DNA of 33,026 nucleotides from Micromonospora sp. HK10 (GTDB lineage Bacteria; Actinomycetota; Actinomycetes; Mycobacteriales; Micromonosporaceae): the NCBI RefSeq assembly GCF_000982955.1, contig NZ_KQ058686.1, positions 1-33,026 on the forward strand. Direction: 5' to 3'. Shown here one piece after another: positions 7,117 through 14,146 of this stretch (its first letter is position 1; each line of letters starts with the position of its first letter). The position numbers and the translations under genes were made by a program. A model generated the notes under the pieces. It searched no databases, was not told where the DNA came from, and saw nothing but the letters and a program-made list of their open reading frames with translations.

Positions 7117-8334
7117 ATGATCACTCGTCGAAAGTTGATCGGCACCGGGTTGGGCGTCACCGCCGGCCTGGTGACGGCCGGTTGCAACGACAAGGCCGCC
7201 TCCAGTGCCGCCTGGTCGCAGCCCGGTCAGGTGGCGGCGGAGGAGCCCGTACCCGAGGCCACGGTGGCCGTCACGCCGGCCGCCGGTGCCAAGCGGGTGT
7301 CCCCGCTGGACCCGGTGGTGGTGTCGGTGCAGGGCGGCACGCTCAAGGACGTCTCGGTGACCTCCGGGGGCCGGACCGTCGCCGGTGAGGCGGGCGCCGA
7401 GGACAACTCGTGGCGGTCCACCGGCCGGCTCGCCTACGGCAGGACCTACACGGTCACCGCCTCGGTGGCCGACGCCTCGGGCGCGGTGACCCAGCACAAG
7501 AGCACCTTCAGCACGGTCAAGCCGGCCGGCGTCGCGTCGGTCACCTTCCAGGCCAACGCGCTGACCGCGCTGCGCTCCGGCGGCACGTACGGGGTCGGCC
7601 AGGTGGTGATGGTGAACTTCGCCAAGTCGGTGAAGAACCGCGCCGAGGCCGAGAAGTCCATGGTGGTGCAGACCACCCCGGCCGTGGAGGGGCGGTGGCG
7701 CTGGATCGACGGGCGGAACGCGCACTGGCGGCCGGCGAAGTACTGGACCCCCGGCACCAAGGTCTCCGTCCGGGTCGACCTGTTCGGCCAGGATCTCGGC
7801 AAGGGCGTCTACGGCGGCACCAGCGCCAGCACGAACTTCACCATCGGCCCGTCCCGGATCGCCATCGCCGACGCGCGCAGCCACCGGATGAAGGTCTACA
7901 TCGACGGCCGGATGGTGCGCGACATCCCGGTGAGCATGGGCAAGGGCGGCACCGCCGTCGGCGCGAGCGGCCAGACCGTCAGCTACTGGACCCGCTCCGG
8001 GCCGCACGTGGTGATGACCCGGGAGCCCTCGCACCGGATGACCTCGTCCAGCTACGGCATCGTCGACCGCAAGGACCCGAACTACTACGACGAGGTCATC
8101 AAGCTCTGCCTGCGGATCTCGTACTCCGGTGAGTTCGTGCACCTGGCCGACTGGAACATCGGCGCCCACGGCAACCGGAACACCTCGCACGGCTGCATCA
8201 ACGTGGGGCCGGCGCACGCCCGCTGGTTCTATGAGACGTTCCGCCTCGGCGACGTGGTCGACGTCCGCAACACCCCCCGGCAGATGGCGGTCAGCGACGG
8301 CAGCGCCTGGGCCGTGCCCTGGGACAAGTGGTGA
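7117..8334 (+). CDS. L,D-transpeptidase lipoprotein with Ig-like domains
   Basis: This 405-residue exported enzyme forms 3-3 cross-links or modifies peptidoglycan. The N-terminus has paired arginines (TRRKLIG), a hydrophobic core and a lipobox TAGC with Cys23, so it should be a lipoprotein, possibly exported by Tat. Residues about 55-250 fit the bacterial Ig-like domains found in mycobacterial-type Ldt enzymes (VSPLDPVVVSVQGGTLKDVS; later GRWRWIDGRNAHWRPAKYW). The catalytic YkuD domain covers about 255-385, with the active-site motif SHGCINVGPAHARWFY and Cys360; the upstream His of the conserved H-x(n)-SHGCxN arrangement is also present. ATG 7117 has a strong ribosome site. A GC-rich hairpin follows the stop. 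In its family such enzymes act outside the membrane on tetrapeptide stems; its exact role here is not known. Confidence 0.93.
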   Translation: MITRRKLIGTGLGVTAGLVTAGCNDKAASSAAWSQPGQVAAEEPVPEATVAVTPAAGAKRVSPLDPVVVSVQGGTLKDVSVTSGGRTVAGEAGAEDNSWRSTGRLAYGRTYTVTASVADASGAVTQHKSTFSTVKPAGVASVTFQANALTALRSGGTYGVGQVVMVNFAKSVKNRAEAEKSMVVQTTPAVEGRWRWIDGRNAHWRPAKYWTPGTKVSVRVDLFGQDLGKGVYGGTSASTNFTIGPSRIAIADARSHRMKVYIDGRMVRDIPVSMGKGGTAVGASGQTVSYWTRSGPHVVMTREPSHRMTSSSYGIVDRKDPNYYDEVIKLCLRISYSGEFVHLADWNIGAHGNRNTSHGCINVGPAHARWFYETFRLGDVVDVRNTPRQMAVSDGSAWAVPWDKW

Positions 8335-8335
8335 C

Positions 8336-8380
8336 CCGCCGCCGCGTCCGGCCGGTGGCGTGCGGGCCGGCCGGCGGCGG
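8336..8380 (+). terminator. GC-rich hairpin after the L,D-transpeptidase
   Basis: CCGCCGCCG at 8336-8344 pairs with CGGCGGCGG at 8372-8380. An inner stem CCGGCC (8348-8353) / GGCCGG (8365-8370) continues it after a small internal loop. The hairpin starts right after the stop codon and ends 15 nt before the next gene. Confidence 0.45.
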
Positions 8381-8395
8381 TGCCGGTCGGCCGTC

Positions 8396-9376
8396 GTGAC
8401 GCACGAGCGGGAGATCACCGAGCCGGTCGACCTGTGCCTGCCGGACGGCCGGCTCAACCCGGCCGCGATCGGCTGGACCCGGCGGCCGTTGCACCGGGCG
8501 AACCTGCGCGGCTGGGGGCGGGTCAAACGGTGGGAGTACTGGGGGATCGTCACCCCGACCCACATCCTCGGGCTGGTCGCCTCGTCGCTGGACTACGCCG
8601 GCGTGCACAGCGTCTACCTGCTCGACCGCCGTACCGGGCTGGAACGGAACCACGAGGTGGTGGTCCCGTTCGCCCGGGGCGCGATCCTCCCGCCGCGCAG
8701 CGGGGACGGCCCGGTGCACGCCGCCGGCCCCGGCCTGGCGATCGACATCGACCAGCGCGCCGAGGGCAGCACCATCCGGGCGGTGGCCCCGGGGGTGCAG
8801 ATCGACCTGACGGTGCCAATGCCGCCGGGGCACGAGTCGCTCGGCGTCGTGGTGCCGTGGAGCAGGCGGCGGTTCCAGTACACCGTCAAGGACGTCGGCC
8901 GGCCGGTGCGCGGCACGCTGCGCGTGGACGGCACCGGGTTCCCGGTCGGTGCGGCGGACTCGTTCGCCGTGCTGGACCACGGCCGCGGCAAGTGGCCGTA
9001 CGCGGTGCGGTGGAACTGGGCGGCCGGCAGCGCCCCCGGCCGGGCGATCCAGCTCGGTGGTCGGTGGACCGACGGCACCGGCTCGACCGAGAACGCGCTC
9101 GTGGTCGACGGCCGGTTGCACAAGATCGGCGCCGAGTTGACCTGGCGCTACGACCGTACGGACTGGCTGCGGCCCTGGCACATCAGTGGCACCGGGGTGG
9201 ACGTGCGGTTCCACCCGTTCCACGAGCGGCGGGCGAAGACCAACCTCGGCGTGCTGGCCAGCGAGACCCACCAGTGTTTCGGGCGCTTCTCCGGCTGGGC
9301 CGCCACCGAAGCGGGGGAGCGGATCGACCTGGACGGCGTGGTCGGCTGGGCCGAGGAGGCGCGCAACCGCTGGTGA
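8396..9376 (+). CDS. DUF2804 family protein
   Basis: This 326-residue protein has no signal peptide or membrane helix. Its N-terminal segment (EITEPVDLCLPDGRLNPAAI, then GWTRRPLHRANLRGWG and KRWEYWGI) is characteristic of DUF2804, a family without known biochemical activity. The rest is rich in alternating hydrophobic and aromatic residues (PYAVRWNWAAG, ELTWRYDRTDWLRPWH) and probably forms beta-sheets. A C-terminal Cys-containing element (ETHQCFGRFSGW) is also typical of the family. The start is uncertain: GTG 8396 is immediately before the conserved region but has a poor ribosome site, and an in-frame GTG at 8360 would lie inside the hairpin. It may be cotranscribed with the transpeptidase by readthrough, but the intervening hairpin argues against strong coupling. 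Confidence 0.8.
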   Translation: MTHEREITEPVDLCLPDGRLNPAAIGWTRRPLHRANLRGWGRVKRWEYWGIVTPTHILGLVASSLDYAGVHSVYLLDRRTGLERNHEVVVPFARGAILPPRSGDGPVHAAGPGLAIDIDQRAEGSTIRAVAPGVQIDLTVPMPPGHESLGVVVPWSRRRFQYTVKDVGRPVRGTLRVDGTGFPVGAADSFAVLDHGRGKWPYAVRWNWAAGSAPGRAIQLGGRWTDGTGSTENALVVDGRLHKIGAELTWRYDRTDWLRPWHISGTGVDVRFHPFHERRAKTNLGVLASETHQCFGRFSGWAATEAGERIDLDGVVGWAEEARNRW

Positions 9377-9458
9377 GCGCGGGCGGCCGCCCGGGTCGCC
9401 CCGCCGTCGCCACCATCCCGAATTGCGGCGATACCGCACCGCGGGCCGGTGTACGTCG

Positions 9459-9483
9459 CGCGTATATACGCGAGGTATACCTC
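9459..9483. promoter_or_regulatory. two abutting perfect palindromes, candidate PadR operator
   Basis: CGCGTATATACGCG (9459-9472) is a perfect 14-bp palindrome. GAGGTATACCTC (9472-9483) is a perfect 12-bp palindrome sharing one base with it. They occupy the -35 to spacer region just before the -10 TATGGT, the ideal place for repression. AT-rich dyads like these are rare in this genome, and PadR proteins bind dyads with TA-rich cores and commonly repress their own operon. Confidence 0.6.
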
Positions 9484-9488
9484 CGGTG

Positions 9489-9494
9489 TATGGT
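9489..9494 (+). promoter_or_regulatory. -10 element TATGGT for leaderless PadR operon
   Basis: TATGGT ends 6 nt before the ATG at 9501, with no ribosome site. It lies immediately downstream of the two palindromes. Confidence 0.55.
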
Positions 9495-9500
9495 GTCGTC

Positions 9501-10025
9501 ATGAGCGTCCCGTTGACCCTGCTCGGCCTGCTGGAGCGCGAGCCCAGCCACGGCTACGACCTGAAGCGCGACTACGACACCTACTTCAGCCGCGGCAAGC
9601 CGCTGCCCTTCGGCCAGGTCTATGCGACGCTCGGCCGCCTCGCCCGGGACGGCAAGATCGTCGTCGGCGAGGTGGAGCCGGGGGTGGGGCCCGACCGCAA
9701 GCGGTACGTGATCACCGAACGCGGCGCCACCGAGGTCGACGCCTGGCTGGCCGAGCCGGTCGAGCCGGAGCCCAACCTGCAGACGGTGCTCTTCTCGAAG
9801 GTCGTGCTGGCGCTGATGCTGGAGCGCCCCGCGGGCGAGTACCTCGACCGCCAGCGCGCCGCGCACCTGCGCCGGATGACCGAACTCACCGCGATCAAAC
9901 GCGACGGCGACCTGGTCGACACGCTCCTCGCCGACCACGGCCTGTTCCACCTGGAGGCCGACCTGCACTGGATCGACACCACCGTGGCCCGGCTCGACGC
10001 CCTGCGGAAGCTGGTGCGGTCATGA
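9501..10025 (+). CDS. PadR family transcriptional regulator
   Basis: This 174-residue regulator has the PadR winged helix at residues about 1-80 (SVPLTLLGLLEREPSHGYDL, then LPFGQVYATLGRLARDGKI and GPDRKRYVITERGATEVDAWL). A helical C-terminal dimerization domain of the Vir_act_alpha_C type follows at about 90-174. It is the first gene of a three-gene operon: its TGA overlaps the ATG of the ABC ATPase by 4 nt. In many actinomycetes and firmicutes a PadR protein represses a following ABC exporter until a toxic compound binds it. The two palindromes directly upstream fit autoregulation. The ligand is unknown. The start is fixed by the family N-terminus and a leaderless-type -10 element. Confidence 0.92.
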   Translation: MSVPLTLLGLLEREPSHGYDLKRDYDTYFSRGKPLPFGQVYATLGRLARDGKIVVGEVEPGVGPDRKRYVITERGATEVDAWLAEPVEPEPNLQTVLFSKVVLALMLERPAGEYLDRQRAAHLRRMTELTAIKRDGDLVDTLLADHGLFHLEADLHWIDTTVARLDALRKLVRS

Positions 10026-10693
10026 CGGCGATCGAGGCGCGCGAGGTGGTCCTCTCCTTCGGCAGCACCCCGGCGCTGCGCGGTGCCAACCTCTCCGTCG
10101 ACCCGGGCGAGATCGTCGCGGTGATGGGTCCGAGCGGCTCCGGCAAGACCACCCTGCTGCACTGCCTGGCCGGCATCCTGGTGCCCGACGCCGGCGAGAT
10201 CCGCCTGGCCGACCGCCGCGTCGACACCCTGGCCGAACCGGAGCGCAGCGCGCTGCGGCGCGACCGGTTCGGCTTCGTGTTCCAGTCCGGACAGCTCGTG
10301 CCGGAGCTGACCGCGGAGGAGAACGTCGCGCTGCCGTTGCTGCTGCGCGGCGTCAAGCGGGCCGCCGCCCTCAGCCAGGCGCGGCCCTGGTTCGAGCGAC
10401 TCGGACTGGGCGGACTGGAGCGGCGCCGGTCCGGTGAGCTCTCGGGGGGCCAGGCACAGCGGGTGGCCCTGGCCCGCGGGCTGGTCAGCCGGCCGGAGGT
10501 GCTCTTCGCCGACGAGCCGACCGGTGCCCTCGACTCGCTCACCGGTGAGCAGGTCATGGATCTTCTCGTCGGATGCGCCCGCGAGCAGGGCACCACGGTC
10601 GTGCTCGTCACCCACGAGGCCCGCGTCGCCGCGTACGCCGACCGGCAGGTCATCGTGCGCGACGGCAGGGTGAACGCGCTGGTGTCGGCATGA
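10022..10693 (+). CDS. ABC transporter ATP-binding protein, MacB/LolD type
   Basis: This 223-residue ATPase energizes the FtsX-type permease encoded next. Walker A is GPSGSGKT at about residues 36-43, the Q-loop is FQSGQLVPELTAEENVALPL, the signature is LSGGQAQRVALARGL, Walker B is VLFADEPTGALD and the switch is VTHEARVAAYAD. The FADEPTGALD sequence and short length are typical of the MacB/LolD/FtsE subfamily. The ATG lies in the stop codon of padR (ATGA), and its own TGA overlaps the permease start in the same way, so the three genes are translationally coupled. The complex would act at the cytoplasmic membrane; substrate unknown. Confidence 0.95.
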   Translation: MTAIEAREVVLSFGSTPALRGANLSVDPGEIVAVMGPSGSGKTTLLHCLAGILVPDAGEIRLADRRVDTLAEPERSALRRDRFGFVFQSGQLVPELTAEENVALPLLLRGVKRAAALSQARPWFERLGLGGLERRRSGELSGGQAQRVALARGLVSRPEVLFADEPTGALDSLTGEQVMDLLVGCAREQGTTVVLVTHEARVAAYADRQVIVRDGRVNALVSA

Positions 10694-12936
10694 TCCGGTT
10701 CGCGGTCCGGCTGTCGCTGGCCGGCGGCCGCGAGGCCGCCACCAGACTCGCCGTCATCGCCACCGCCGTGGCGCTCGGGGTCGGCATGCTCCTCGCCACG
10801 CTCGCCGGCATGAACGCCGTCAACGCGCAGAACCAGCGGTACGCCTGGCTGAACAGCGCCGTGGCGCCGGCCGCCGCCGACCCGTCGGTCGACCCGGTGT
10901 GGTGGCTGATCCGGCAGGACTACTACCACGGCGACTCGATCGGCCGGGTCGAGGTCGCGGCGACCGGCCCGGACTCGCCCGTCCCGCCGGGCATCCCGCG
11001 CCTGCCCGGGCCCGGCGAGTACTACGTCTCACCCGCTCTCGGCGAGCTGCTGCACACCACCCCGGCCGCGCAGCTCGGCGACCGGTTCCCCGGCCACGAG
11101 GTCGGCACCATCGGATCGGTGGCGCTGCCGTCCCCCGAGTCGCTGCTGATCGTGATCGGCCGGACCCCGAGCGACATGGAGCAGCTCGGGGCGCGCAAGG
11201 CCACGCAGATCATGACGACCTCGCCGAGCGTCTGCTCCCGGGGCTGCTACGTCGGCATCAACCACGACGGAATGGCACTGGTGCTCTCCATCGTCGCGGT
11301 GGCGCTGCTCTTCCCGGTGCTCATCTTCATCGGCACCGCCACCCGGCTGGCCGCGACCCGCCGGGAGCAACGCTTCGCCGCGATGCGGCTGATCGGCGCC
11401 ACGCCCCGGCAGATCTCCGTCATCTCGGCCGTCGAATCCGTGCTCGCGGCCGCGGTGGGCACGGCCGTCGGGTTCGGGCTGTTCCTCGCGCTCCGCCCGG
11501 GGCTCGCCGCCGTACCGTTCACCGGCGAGCGCTTCTTCACCGCCGACCTGTCACTCACCCTTCTCGACGTCATGGCGGTCGCGGTCGGCATCCCGCTCGG
11601 CGCCGTCGTGGCCTCCTGGCTGGCGCTGCGCCGGGTGCAGATCTCCCCGTTGGGCGTCGCCCGCCGGGTCACCCCGAAACCGCCGCGCGCCTGGCGGCTG
11701 ATCCCGCTGGTCGCCGGGCTCGCCGAGCTGGCGTACTTCATCGGCCGGCGTCCGCCCACCACCAACGGCCAGCTGACCGCGTACCTCTCGGGGTTTCTGC
11801 TGATCCTGACCGGGCTGCTGCTCGCCGGGCCGTGGCTGACCATGCTCGGCGCCCGCCTGCTGGCCGGACGGGCCAGCCGGCCGGCCACCCTCCTCGCCGG
11901 GCGACGCCTCGCGGACAATCCCCGGGCGGCCTTCCGGTCGGTCAGCGGGCTGATCGTGGCGCTCTTCGTGACCAGCGTCGCCACCGGCATCATCACCAGC
12001 TACGTCGCGAACCGCGGCGAGCCGCGCACCGACTCGGTGGCCGCCACCTCCCTGTCGACGTGGTTTGATCCCGAGGAGGGCTCCGCACCGACCGCCGACC
12101 AGATCCCGGCCGGGCTCGCGAGCATCCCGGGGGTACGCAGCGTGACCCTGGTCCACGCCAACCCCGTCGACACACCACCACCGCTCGAGGTGAACGGGAC
12201 GCAGAATCCCGCCTACCGATGGTGGTGGCCGGGCGTCATCACGTGCGCCGAGCTGGACCGCCTGGCGGAGTTCGGTAGCTGCCCGGCCGGCGCCCAGGTG
12301 GCGGCCGTGGCCGACGACCTCATCGGCGAGCGCGCCTGGGACCTGACCAACGACCACTACGTCTGGGCCGACGCCCACATGGACCCGGCACAGGTCGACC
12401 GGCAACCGATCCGGTCGGTGGTCGTCAACACCGCCAGCCGTGCCGCGTTCGAACAGGCCCGGACCATGCTGATCAACGCGTTCCCGACGGCGCGCTTCCC
12501 GTCCAGCGTCGCCGAGTGGGAGTCGGACTCCGCACGGCTGATGGTGCAGTTCCAGCAACTGGCCAACGTGGTCATGCTGGCCAGCCTGCCGATCGCCGGG
12601 TGCAGCCTGGCGGTGAGCGTGGCCGGCGGGCTCAGCGACCGGAAGCGACCGTTCAGCATGCTCCGGCTGACCGGCGTGCGGCTGCGTACGCTGCGCCGCG
12701 TGGTCGCCCTGGAGACCGTCGTGCCGCTGCTCGCCGTCGCCGCGGTGGCGACCGGGATGGGCTTCCTGGCCGCACACCTGTTCCTGCGGGCGCAGCTGGG
12801 CTACACGCTGCGCCCGCCGGACGCGTCGTTCTACCTCATGGTCGCCGCCGGACTGGCGGCGTCGCTGGGCATCGTCGCGTCGACGCTGCCGCTGCTGCAC
12901 CGGATCACCGGCCCGGAGACGGCCCGCAACGACTGA
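10690..12936 (+). CDS. FtsX-like ABC transporter permease
   Basis: This 748-residue membrane protein has two FtsX domains. The first hydrophobic helix follows the short N-terminal segment (LAVIATAVALGVGMLLATLA), with a long extracytoplasmic part at about 40-190. A first FtsX core follows (LVLSIVAVALLFPVLIFIGT and the coupling-loop sequence RREQRFAAMRLIGATPRQIS). A second external domain lies at about 440-615, followed by a second FtsX core near the C-terminus (FSMLRLTGVRLRTLRRVVALE). Such duplicated FtsX permeases partner one MacB-type ATPase and either export compounds or sense and release peptides. The external domains have cysteines (for example SRGCYVG). It overlaps the ATPase gene by 4 nt and is closed by a 15-bp hairpin. 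Confidence 0.93.
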   Translation: MIRFAVRLSLAGGREAATRLAVIATAVALGVGMLLATLAGMNAVNAQNQRYAWLNSAVAPAAADPSVDPVWWLIRQDYYHGDSIGRVEVAATGPDSPVPPGIPRLPGPGEYYVSPALGELLHTTPAAQLGDRFPGHEVGTIGSVALPSPESLLIVIGRTPSDMEQLGARKATQIMTTSPSVCSRGCYVGINHDGMALVLSIVAVALLFPVLIFIGTATRLAATRREQRFAAMRLIGATPRQISVISAVESVLAAAVGTAVGFGLFLALRPGLAAVPFTGERFFTADLSLTLLDVMAVAVGIPLGAVVASWLALRRVQISPLGVARRVTPKPPRAWRLIPLVAGLAELAYFIGRRPPTTNGQLTAYLSGFLLILTGLLLAGPWLTMLGARLLAGRASRPATLLAGRRLADNPRAAFRSVSGLIVALFVTSVATGIITSYVANRGEPRTDSVAATSLSTWFDPEEGSAPTADQIPAGLASIPGVRSVTLVHANPVDTPPPLEVNGTQNPAYRWWWPGVITCAELDRLAEFGSCPAGAQVAAVADDLIGERAWDLTNDHYVWADAHMDPAQVDRQPIRSVVVNTASRAAFEQARTMLINAFPTARFPSSVAEWESDSARLMVQFQQLANVVMLASLPIAGCSLAVSVAGGLSDRKRPFSMLRLTGVRLRTLRRVVALETVVPLLAVAAVATGMGFLAAHLFLRAQLGYTLRPPDASFYLMVAAGLAASLGIVASTLPLLHRITGPETARND

Positions 12937-12942
12937 GGCCGT

Positions 12943-12978
12943 GCCGTGGCTCACCGGGACGCACCGGTGGGCCACGGC
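12943..12978 (+). terminator. 15-bp hairpin closing the PadR-ABC-FtsX operon
   Basis: GCCGTGGCTCACCGG (12943-12957) pairs with CCGGTGGGCCACGGC (12964-12978) across a 6-nt loop, with one U-G wobble as the only imperfection. It lies 6 nt after the permease stop codon. Confidence 0.75.
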
Positions 12979-12996
12979 GGTGTCGGGGGCCCTCGC

Positions 12997-13002
12997 TACG
13001 CT
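12997..13002 (+). promoter_or_regulatory. -10 element TACGCT for leaderless thioesterase gene
   Basis: TACGCT ends 7 nt before the ATG at 13010, just after the terminator hairpin. No Shine-Dalgarno is seen. Confidence 0.5.
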
Positions 13003-13009
13003 CGCGGGC

Positions 13010-13432
13010 ATGGCAGATCCGTTCCGGGTGCGCGTCACCGTCCGCGGCTACGAGCTGGACACGCAGGGCCACCTGAACCAGGCCGTCTACCTGCAGTACG
13101 GCGAGCACGCCCGGTGGGAGTGCCTGCGCGCCGCCGGCATCTCCCAGGCCCGGCTGCTCGCCGGCGGGGTGGGCCCGGTCGCCCTGGAGGTCACCGTCCG
13201 CTACCTGCGCGAGCTGCGTGGCGGCGACGAGGTGGACGTGTCCTGCGAGTTCCGCTGGGGCGAGGGCAAGACGTTCCAGATCGTGCAGGAGCTGACCCGT
13301 CCGGACGGCACCCGGGTCGCCGAGCTGACCGGGGTGGGCGGCCTGCTCGACCTGGCCGCCCGGCGGCTGGTTCCCGATCCGCGCCGGCGCTTCGCGGAAC
13401 TGGCCACCGACCCGGGCCCGCTCAACCTGTGA
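13010..13432 (+). CDS. acyl-CoA thioesterase, hotdog fold (4HBT/YbgC-FadM type)
   Basis: This 140-residue protein begins FRVRVTVRGYELDTQGHLNQ and continues AVYLQYGEHARWECLRAAG. This is the pattern of YbgC/FadM hotdog thioesterases, where an Asp or Glu near the N-terminus and the 'GHxNxxxYxxYxExAR' segment form the active site. Family members hydrolyse acyl-CoA thioesters; the specific acyl chain cannot be predicted. Here D is replaced by 'ELDTQGHLNQ', which keeps the Asp-x-x-Gly-His-x-Asn order. The frame is open upstream to 12941, but that part would cross the terminator. ATG 13010 has a TACGCT hexamer 7 nt upstream and starts at the usual family position. The gene converges on the response regulator gene. 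Confidence 0.87.
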   Translation: MADPFRVRVTVRGYELDTQGHLNQAVYLQYGEHARWECLRAAGISQARLLAGGVGPVALEVTVRYLRELRGGDEVDVSCEFRWGEGKTFQIVQELTRPDGTRVAELTGVGGLLDLAARRLVPDPRRRFAELATDPGPLNL

Positions 13433-13450
13433 CCCGACCCCGGTCGCGGC

Positions 13451-13498
13451 GCAGCCGGGTCGCGCCGCAGCCGGGTCGCGCGCGGCAGCCGGGTCGGC
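13451..13498. repeat. three short tandem repeats between convergent genes
   Basis: A 14-nt unit GCAGCCGGGTCGCG occurs at 13451-13464 and 13467-13480, with a variant at 13485-13498 (GCAGCCGGGTCGGC). They fill the short gap between the thioesterase and response regulator stop codons and may contribute to termination. Confidence 0.6.
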
Positions 13499-14146
13499 TC
13501 AGCGGGCGCCCAGGTAGGTGAGCACCGCCAGCACCCGGCGGTTGGTGTCGTCGCTGGGCGGCAGGTCGAGCTTGGTCAGGATGTTGCCGACGTGCTTGCC
13601 GACCGCCGCGTCGGTGACGTGCAGCCGCGCCGCGATCGCCGCGTTGGAGTGGCCCTCGGCGACCAGCGCGAGCACCTCGCGCTCGCGGGGGGAGAGGGCG
13701 GCCAGCGGATCCCGTGGCCGGTGCAGCAGGTGGCGTACCACGTCCGGGTCGATGGCCGTGCCGCCGCCGGCCACCCGGCGCAGCGTGCCGGCGAACTCGG
13801 CGACGTCGGCGACGCGATCCTTGAGCAGGTAGCCGACCCGCCGGCCGTCGCCGCTGCCGAGCAGCGCCGCCGCGTACTCGGCCTGCACGTGCTGGCTGAG
13901 TACCACGACCGGGAGGTCCGGGCGAGCCTCGCGCAGCGCGACCGCCGCGCGCAGGCCGTCGTCGCGTCGGCCCGGCGGCATGCGGATGTCGGTGACGACC
14001 AGGTCCGGCGCGTGGGCGTCGACCGCGGCGCGCAGCTCCGGCGCCGAGCCGACGGCGGCGGCCACCGCGAAGTCGAACCGGGTCAGCAGGCCGACGAGCC
14101 CGTCGCGCAGCAGGACCTCGTCCTCGGCGAGTACGACCCGGATCAC
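13499..14146 (-). CDS. NarL/FixJ-type response regulator
   Basis: This 215-residue DNA-binding regulator has a receiver domain at residues about 1-120. It starts VIRVVLAEDEVLLRDGLVGL with the acidic pair, carries the phosphoacceptor Asp53 in LVVTDIRMPPG and has the conserved Lys in GYLLKDRV. A LuxR-type helix-turn-helix lies at about 148-210 (LSPREREVLALVAEGHSNAA, later VTDAAVGKHVGNILTKL). The GTG start at 14146 overlaps the stop of the histidine kinase by 4 nt (GTGA), so the two form one translationally coupled unit transcribed from the kinase. Several members of this class in actinomycetes control adjacent ABC exporters, but the neighbouring PadR-ABC operon has its own regulator. Targets are unknown. 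Confidence 0.93.
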   Translation of the reverse strand: MIRVVLAEDEVLLRDGLVGLLTRFDFAVAAAVGSAPELRAAVDAHAPDLVVTDIRMPPGRRDDGLRAAVALREARPDLPVVVLSQHVQAEYAAALLGSGDGRRVGYLLKDRVADVAEFAGTLRRVAGGGTAIDPDVVRHLLHRPRDPLAALSPREREVLALVAEGHSNAAIAARLHVTDAAVGKHVGNILTKLDLPPSDDTNRRVLAVLTYLGAR

